This document shows positions 59,992-64,000 of a DNA stretch of 64,000 bases, in pieces (position 1 is the first letter of the stretch; the number at the start of each line of letters is the position of its first letter). The notes under the pieces are model-generated. The model searched no databases and had not been told where the DNA came from. It saw only the letters and a list, made by a program, of their open reading frames with translations. Source of the stretch: Parascedosporium putredinis (taxonomy: Eukaryota; Ascomycota; Sordariomycetes; Microascales; Microascaceae); contig CASHTG010000001.1 of the NCBI GenBank assembly GCA_949357655.1, positions 3,534,001 to 3,598,000 on the forward strand. The letters are read 5' to 3'. The translations under genes were made by a program, and so were the position numbers.

Positions 59992-60893
59992 ATGAGACCG
60001 ACCGTTCGCTTATACAGGGGTTTGTGGGAAGGAGCATGGATGAGTTGAAACGGTATACACAAATTGGTACGTTCAGTTACCCCGTGGCTGCCGGCGCAGC
60101 AACTTAGGTGGTTTTCGCTAACGTAGAGCGTCTCGAACTCGTGTAGTCGTAAACCTCGAAGCCATTCGTGGTCCACAGGGTCCGTACGTTCTCCAAACCT
60201 TCGACGCCCCCGAGTCCGTGAGCGAATGCAAGCTCCTATCCGACGGCGATATTGGAGGCTTCTCGACTAGCCGGCTCGAGTGGCATCCTACAGAGCGCCC
60301 CCTCGCCCCGCGACCGGCTCCCAGACCCTCCACCTACCCGCAGCCACCGGCTTCGCCCGCTTCCACGGCGCGATATCTACGGAGCTTCCCAAAGACCGCC
60401 CAGAGATCCAGCGCACAGGCTACGCGGCCTGGAGAACTCCCGATCGCAAACGAACCGTCTTTGGTCGTAGTTACTGGGACATCGACCCATACGATTACCT
60501 CGCCATCCGCATAAAGTCTGACGGGAGAAGCTACTTTGTCAACGTGCAGACGGACTCAATCGTACCTACCGACCTACACCAGCACCGCCTTTTCGCCAAG
60601 AGACCCGGCGAGTGGGAGACGGTGCTGATTCCTTGGAATGACTTTGTGAGGACGAACCACGGCATGGTCATAGAACCCCAGACCGAGATCCTGAGGCAAA
60701 GGTGAAGACTATAGGGGTTGGGTTGACGGATCGCAGGCCTGGCCCGTTCGAGCTGTGTATCGAGAGGATATGGGCTACCAATACACCGGCCGAAGCCGAC
60801 GCCAAAGATGCCCCGACCATGAGTATGGGCAGTCTCAGAAAGGCGTCTCAAGGCTCTAGCTCCACGGAAGGAGAGAAGAAAACGGATGAATAA
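59992..60893 (+). CDS. CIA30: CIA30 / NDUFAF1-type complex I assembly factor, 280 aa
   Basis: CIA30 proteins assist assembly of respiratory complex I in mitochondria. Exons are 59992-60066 and 60129-60893. The start MRPTVRLYRG leads to GRSMDELKRYTQI, then after the intron VVVNLEAIRGPQGPYVLQTF, SECKLLSDGDIGGFSTSRLE, FHGAISTELPKDRPEIQRTG, GRSYWDIDPYDYLAIRIKSD, TDLHQHRLFAKRPGEWETVL, IPWNDFVRTNHG and GVGLTDRRPGPFELCIERIW. This is the CIA30 fold in full. Three single-base gaps are needed: the TTT of 60021-60023, the C run 60298-60302 and the GG of 60701-60702. They give 281 codons. The acceptor used is the second AG of GTAGAG. It is followed by a Ser-rich tail. The presence of complex I machinery fits a filamentous ascomycete and excludes budding yeasts that lost complex I. 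Confidence 0.9.
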
Positions 60894-61384
60894 GGGGCGG
60901 ATGTTAACATGACCACTTAGAATACGCGTACCCGTAGCATCTGCTGGCGGGCTGTACTATATGAGCATCACTTGTCGTTTCTTTTTTGTTTGTTGTGTAA
61001 TAGACCATCTAATCTACTATCCCCTACTTCGGTAGAAAGGCTCTTTCTAAGCCAAAAGAAAAGCGCTCCGTGCTCTAAGCTCCGTGAATGGACAGGCTAC
61101 ATCTTGACTGGGATCCTCAGTCATACATATCGCTAACTAGTTTGATGCAAGGTTAAGAAGAATACGCCTTGTTGAAAGAGGGCGAGGGGACAAGCTGTGA
61201 AGTGAAGAAGGAAGTGTCTATTGTGGCTGAATTTTAAATCTTTTAATACACAATGAATACCGTCTGGTCGCCGTAGCCCCCTTCGTAAATGTACAATATC
61301 CAAACCCCAAAGCCGCCATTACTCTACAGTGATGTATAGGGGAGAAAAGGAAGAGAGTCTGATGCGTCCTCCACCAGCTACCTC
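60894..61384. other. Intergenic between convergent genes
   Basis: 3' flanks of CIA30 (+) and the PanE-like gene (-). Nothing recognised beyond T-rich patches near 60980. Confidence 0.4.
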
Positions 61385-62837
61385 TTAATATGCGTTCCGA
61401 TGTGGTCGTGACGTGATCTCAAATGGTATCTGCTCATCTAGCTCCTTTAGGCGTTTGCCATGCTTCGCCTTGATCATGGCAACCACCATTTCGTTTTGTG
61501 GGCACGCCACACCTAGTTGTCTGCCCCGCCGAATGAAGTAGCCGTTGAACGACTCAATCTCCGGCTCGTACCCGTTATCTAAGCGGAACGCCATACGACT
61601 CGGCCCCGGCTTCATCGATCGAAGCTTCCCTAGGCAAACTTTGCGCAGTGCATCTCGCTTCACCATGCTTTGGATGAGAGGAGAGCTTTGGACCTCTGGA
61701 AGGGCGGCTACCACTTGCTGGATCTCGTCGAGAAGCATCATCATCAAGGTCATGCCCCACTTGATTTGCGTGATCTCATCATACCGACAGCCCACGACGA
61801 CACAGACAGGGTCGACGACTGCGGCAAAAATCATGGCTTGGAACTTGAGGTGAAGCCACTTATGGAAGGGTGTCAGCTGTGCGTTCAGATGCGCCGACGA
61901 TTTTAGAGAGTCGATGAGGTCAAGTGCCAATGGCGAATCCTTTGGTGGCTTGGATAACGCCGGGTCGAGGGGACGAGGCATGTTTTGAGCGAGGTTGAGG
62001 CGTGCACAGGACGCGCATTTACACCTGACGATTTCGTCCGGTTGAAGGGGGCAGTGTAACGCTCGCGGAGCAACTTATTAGAGGGGAGATGGCCGAGGAC
62101 GTATTCCGGCTTAGGGGCATCATCACCGTTGAACACCTTGTCATTCAATTCTTCCGCAACCCCTAGTCCGTCGTGCATGAGGCACACGGCTGTTTTGTCA
62201 TCGATGCGATGCTTCAGCTGCTCCATATTCGCGACAGCATGTACAGCCGACCCTGTCGTGATGAGGTTGCTGATATGGGTCTGCGGCGAGCTGGGCCGGC
62301 GCCCAGGAGCTTCCCCAGATGTCTCCCCAGATCCCGAAGACCCATCCTTGGATCGGAACTCAAACTCGAGAACCTGCCTCCGAGTAGGTTTCAAGAGGTG
62401 GACAGAGTCGTAGAACGGCTCTAACTCGCAAGCGAGAAGCCGGGCTTTGGCATCGGTTCCTAAGATATGCAACGTTCGGCTACCATCGCTGCCATCGGCC
62501 TGGTTGCCAGAGACGACAACGGGAGGCACCCCCGCGGGATGGGACCGGCGACTCTTTCGCAGGTACCACATGCCATCACCACTCGGCGTCCAGAGCGGCG
62601 GGGTTTCATCTTTCAAGGAGTCGCTAAGAGATGCGGAGGAGGAGAGGTTGTTTGATGAGGGCCGCTGCGGTTGGGTCGGACGGGATGGGGGTTCGGTAGA
62701 TGATCTGGTAGGTTCGTTGGTCGTGTGTCTGGCGCGCTGGTGATGGTCTGGCGAGCTGGAGGGAGTTGGTCTGGATGAATCGGGGAAATTGAGATCCGGT
62801 GGCCGCCCGGCCCACTATGGTGCTACCGCGACAACAT
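61385..62837 (-). CDS. PanE/ApbA (ketopantoate reductase)-like protein, probably mitochondrial, about 485 aa
   Basis: The proposed start at 62837 gives MLSR, and then an Arg/Ser/Thr-rich presequence-like region (STIVGRAATGSQFPRFIQTN). The nucleotide-binding part includes RTLHILGTDAKARLLACELE, ISNLITTGSAVHAVANMEQL and DKTAVCLMHDGLGVAEELND. The C-terminal ApbA_C-like domain includes PFHKWLHLKFQAMIFAAVVD, the RLDNGYEPEIESFNGYFIRR segment and GVACPQNEMVVAMIKAKHG. The family reduces ketopantoate with NADPH, but many fungal members have unproven roles and may act in mitochondrial gene expression. Breaks occur near 62832 (two bases), the G run 62687-62691 (two bases) and the G run 62047-62051 (one base). 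Restored frame totals 486 codons. A CKCASC cysteine cluster lies between the two domains. The exact start is uncertain. Confidence 0.72.
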
Positions 62838-63391
62838 TGTTTGAGTATCTGTGGTATCCGAGCTGTTGCTCGGAGGTCTGCTATGCTCCCGGCCACGGTG
62901 ATGGCTATGGGGAACTGGGTGGTCGGCCAGGCGTGGCCAAGATGACCACGAAGCAAAGGAAGAGGCAGCGATCGTGAAGACAATGCAAATTTCAATAAAT
63001 TCGTGGCATAGCTGTCGGTAAGCTCGCCGCCGCACGGTACACGTCACTGTTGAGTCTGGCGAGTTGAGAGGTGTCTCGTCAGATGAGAAGATACGCCTCA
63101 AAAGTCAGTCGCAAAATTGGCTGCGATTTCCTTTTTTTCTTCCTCTTTCCCCCTTCAGCAGAGCGCGCCTGATTTTCGGGAGAGCACGGATGAGTAATCC
63201 CGGTTGATGCAAATTCGCTTGTCGAATCGACCCACATGAATTGTTTAAATGCATTTCGCAAGATGGATGTAATGCCTCCCGCTAATATTTTGAGCCACCC
63301 ATCAAATCCAACGTTGGCGACAAAAGTTGGGGCGTCGCCATCTCCTCCGAGTTTAGGCAATTGAAAAATCAAGGCGCGCTGTGAAGCCAAC
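62838..63391. other. Divergent intergenic region
   Basis: Shared upstream region of the PanE-like gene (-) and C1D/Lrp1 (+). T/C-rich near 63130-63160. A minus-strand open frame here (62823-63101) probably overlaps the leader and is not supported. Confidence 0.4.
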
Positions 63392-64000
63392 ATGTCGGTC
63401 CAGGATATCTCACCTGACATTGATAGGCTTGAAGCCAACCTTGACAAGCTCGAGGAGGCTATCGGGCCTCTTCTTGAAAATCTTGCAAATTCGTCCCAGT
63501 TGCCGCTTGTGGACAGGGCGAAGCTTCATACCTTAACTAACTACGCTCTTGAGAGTCTAATATTTTGTAAGTCCCATAGACGCTTGTATGTCTTTCACTT
63601 ATGCCTCGTTTTACTAACCCCGGGCAGCCAGCTTGCGGCTTCAAGGCGCAGATGCCTTGACCCATCCAGTCTTTACGACTGAGCTCAAGAGAGTAAAGCA
63701 GTACTTTGACAAGATAGAGAAGGCCGAGACTCCTCCGCAGCAACGAACAAGTGCCGTTGATACTGAGGCTGCTACGAGGATAATTAAGGCTGGCCTGGTA
63801 AGAACTCCTCTCGCATTCCTCAACTTCGTATCACAACCGCGGATGCTAACATACTGCCACCCCGCCAGTCTGATGACCAGGCATTGAAAAACAAGCTAGC
63901 TGAGCAGATAGCTAAGGAGAGGGCAAAGGCCTTCCTTAAGAACATTGGAAAAAGGCCGCCCGGCGCAGACCAGTCGAAAGGCGGCGCCTCTACTGGTGGT
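63392..64000 (+). CDS. LRP1: C1D/Lrp1 (Rrp47) nuclear exosome cofactor, 5' part (runs off the window)
   Basis: Lrp1/Rrp47 (human C1D) binds Rrp6 and supports 3' processing of stable RNAs by the nuclear exosome. Exons visible are 63392-63566, 63628-63797 and 63869 onward. The Sas10/C1D domain begins MSVQDISPDIDRLEANLDKL and continues LANSSQLPLVDRAKLHTLTN, YALESLIF joined to SSLRLQGADALTHPVFTTEL, then KRVKQYFDKIEKAE. A basic part follows (KNKLAEQIAKERAKAFLKNI), typical of the lysine-rich tail. No frameshift is seen. The 3' end lies outside. Confidence 0.9.

Noticed and set aside
1..64000. True pseudogenisation of the 13 frameshifted genes
   Set aside because: Splice sites, conserved motifs and total lengths are intact once one or two bases are allowed for at each break, and essential genes are among them. 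Missing bases in the assembly explain this more simply.
1..64000. CRISPR arrays, insertion sequences, prophages, plasmid origins, secondary-metabolite core genes
   Set aside because: None seen; the window is eukaryotic, with spliceosomal introns in most genes. The tandem repeats found are short microsatellites or coding repeats.

Overview
The window looks like a chromosomal piece of a filamentous ascomycete (Pezizomycotina, most likely Sordariomycetes; the class is an inference). Genes are spaced 0.3-4.8 kb apart, have short GT-AG introns with CTAAC-like branch sites, and encode typical fungal proteins: Eos1, a flavin-carrier/TRP-like channel, a DUF7728-like secretory protein, and an ATP sulfurylase with the fungal PAPS-binding tail. 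I see no transposon, CRISPR array or secondary-metabolite cluster.

Layout. 1-250 (-): 5' end of a Sos7-like kinetochore gene. 937-2293 (+): RS-rich splicing-factor-like protein. 2982-3054 (-): tRNA-Asn. 4885-6166 (+): unrecognised 427-aa protein. 7628-10730 (-): secreted Ser/Thr-rich mucin-like protein. 13081-14259 (-): EI24/RRT8-like membrane protein. 18326-20989 (+): PA-TM-RING ubiquitin ligase. 23545-24791 (+): DUF7728-like membrane protein. 25291-28164 (-): FLC/TRP-like channel. 32950-35159 (+): ATP sulfurylase. 37080-39717 (+): unnamed conserved 880-aa protein. 41839-43082 (+): intradiol dioxygenase. 43413-44912 (-): Trm44. 47307-48126 (+): eIF1. 49430-50792 (-): Eos1. 53259-54437 (+): mitochondrial ribosomal protein mL45. 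55160-58041 (-): sodium/solute symporter. 59992-60893 (+): CIA30 complex I assembly factor. 61385-62837 (-): PanE/ketopantoate-reductase-like protein. 63392-end (+): C1D/Lrp1 exosome cofactor.

The genes do not form one pathway. They are mostly housekeeping functions (translation initiation, tRNA modification, RNA decay, splicing, glycosylation, sulfate assimilation, mitochondrial biogenesis) mixed with transport and surface proteins.

The strongest observation concerns the sequence itself. Thirteen of these genes carry frameshifts, about three dozen in all. Nearly all are explained by one or two missing bases, usually in a C, G or T run. When those bases are allowed for, the reading frames close through all introns to lengths divisible by three, and ATP sulfurylase reaches 574 aa, the normal fungal size. 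This points to sequencing or assembly error, not pseudogenes, so these loci are annotated as genes with suspected indels. Five genes (EI24-like, Trm44, eIF1, the symporter, and the visible part of C1D) read cleanly. I did not find a convincing undescribed biological system. The best leads are two unnamed conserved proteins, the mucin-like protein, and remnants of a CFEM-like exon and a zinc-cluster region.
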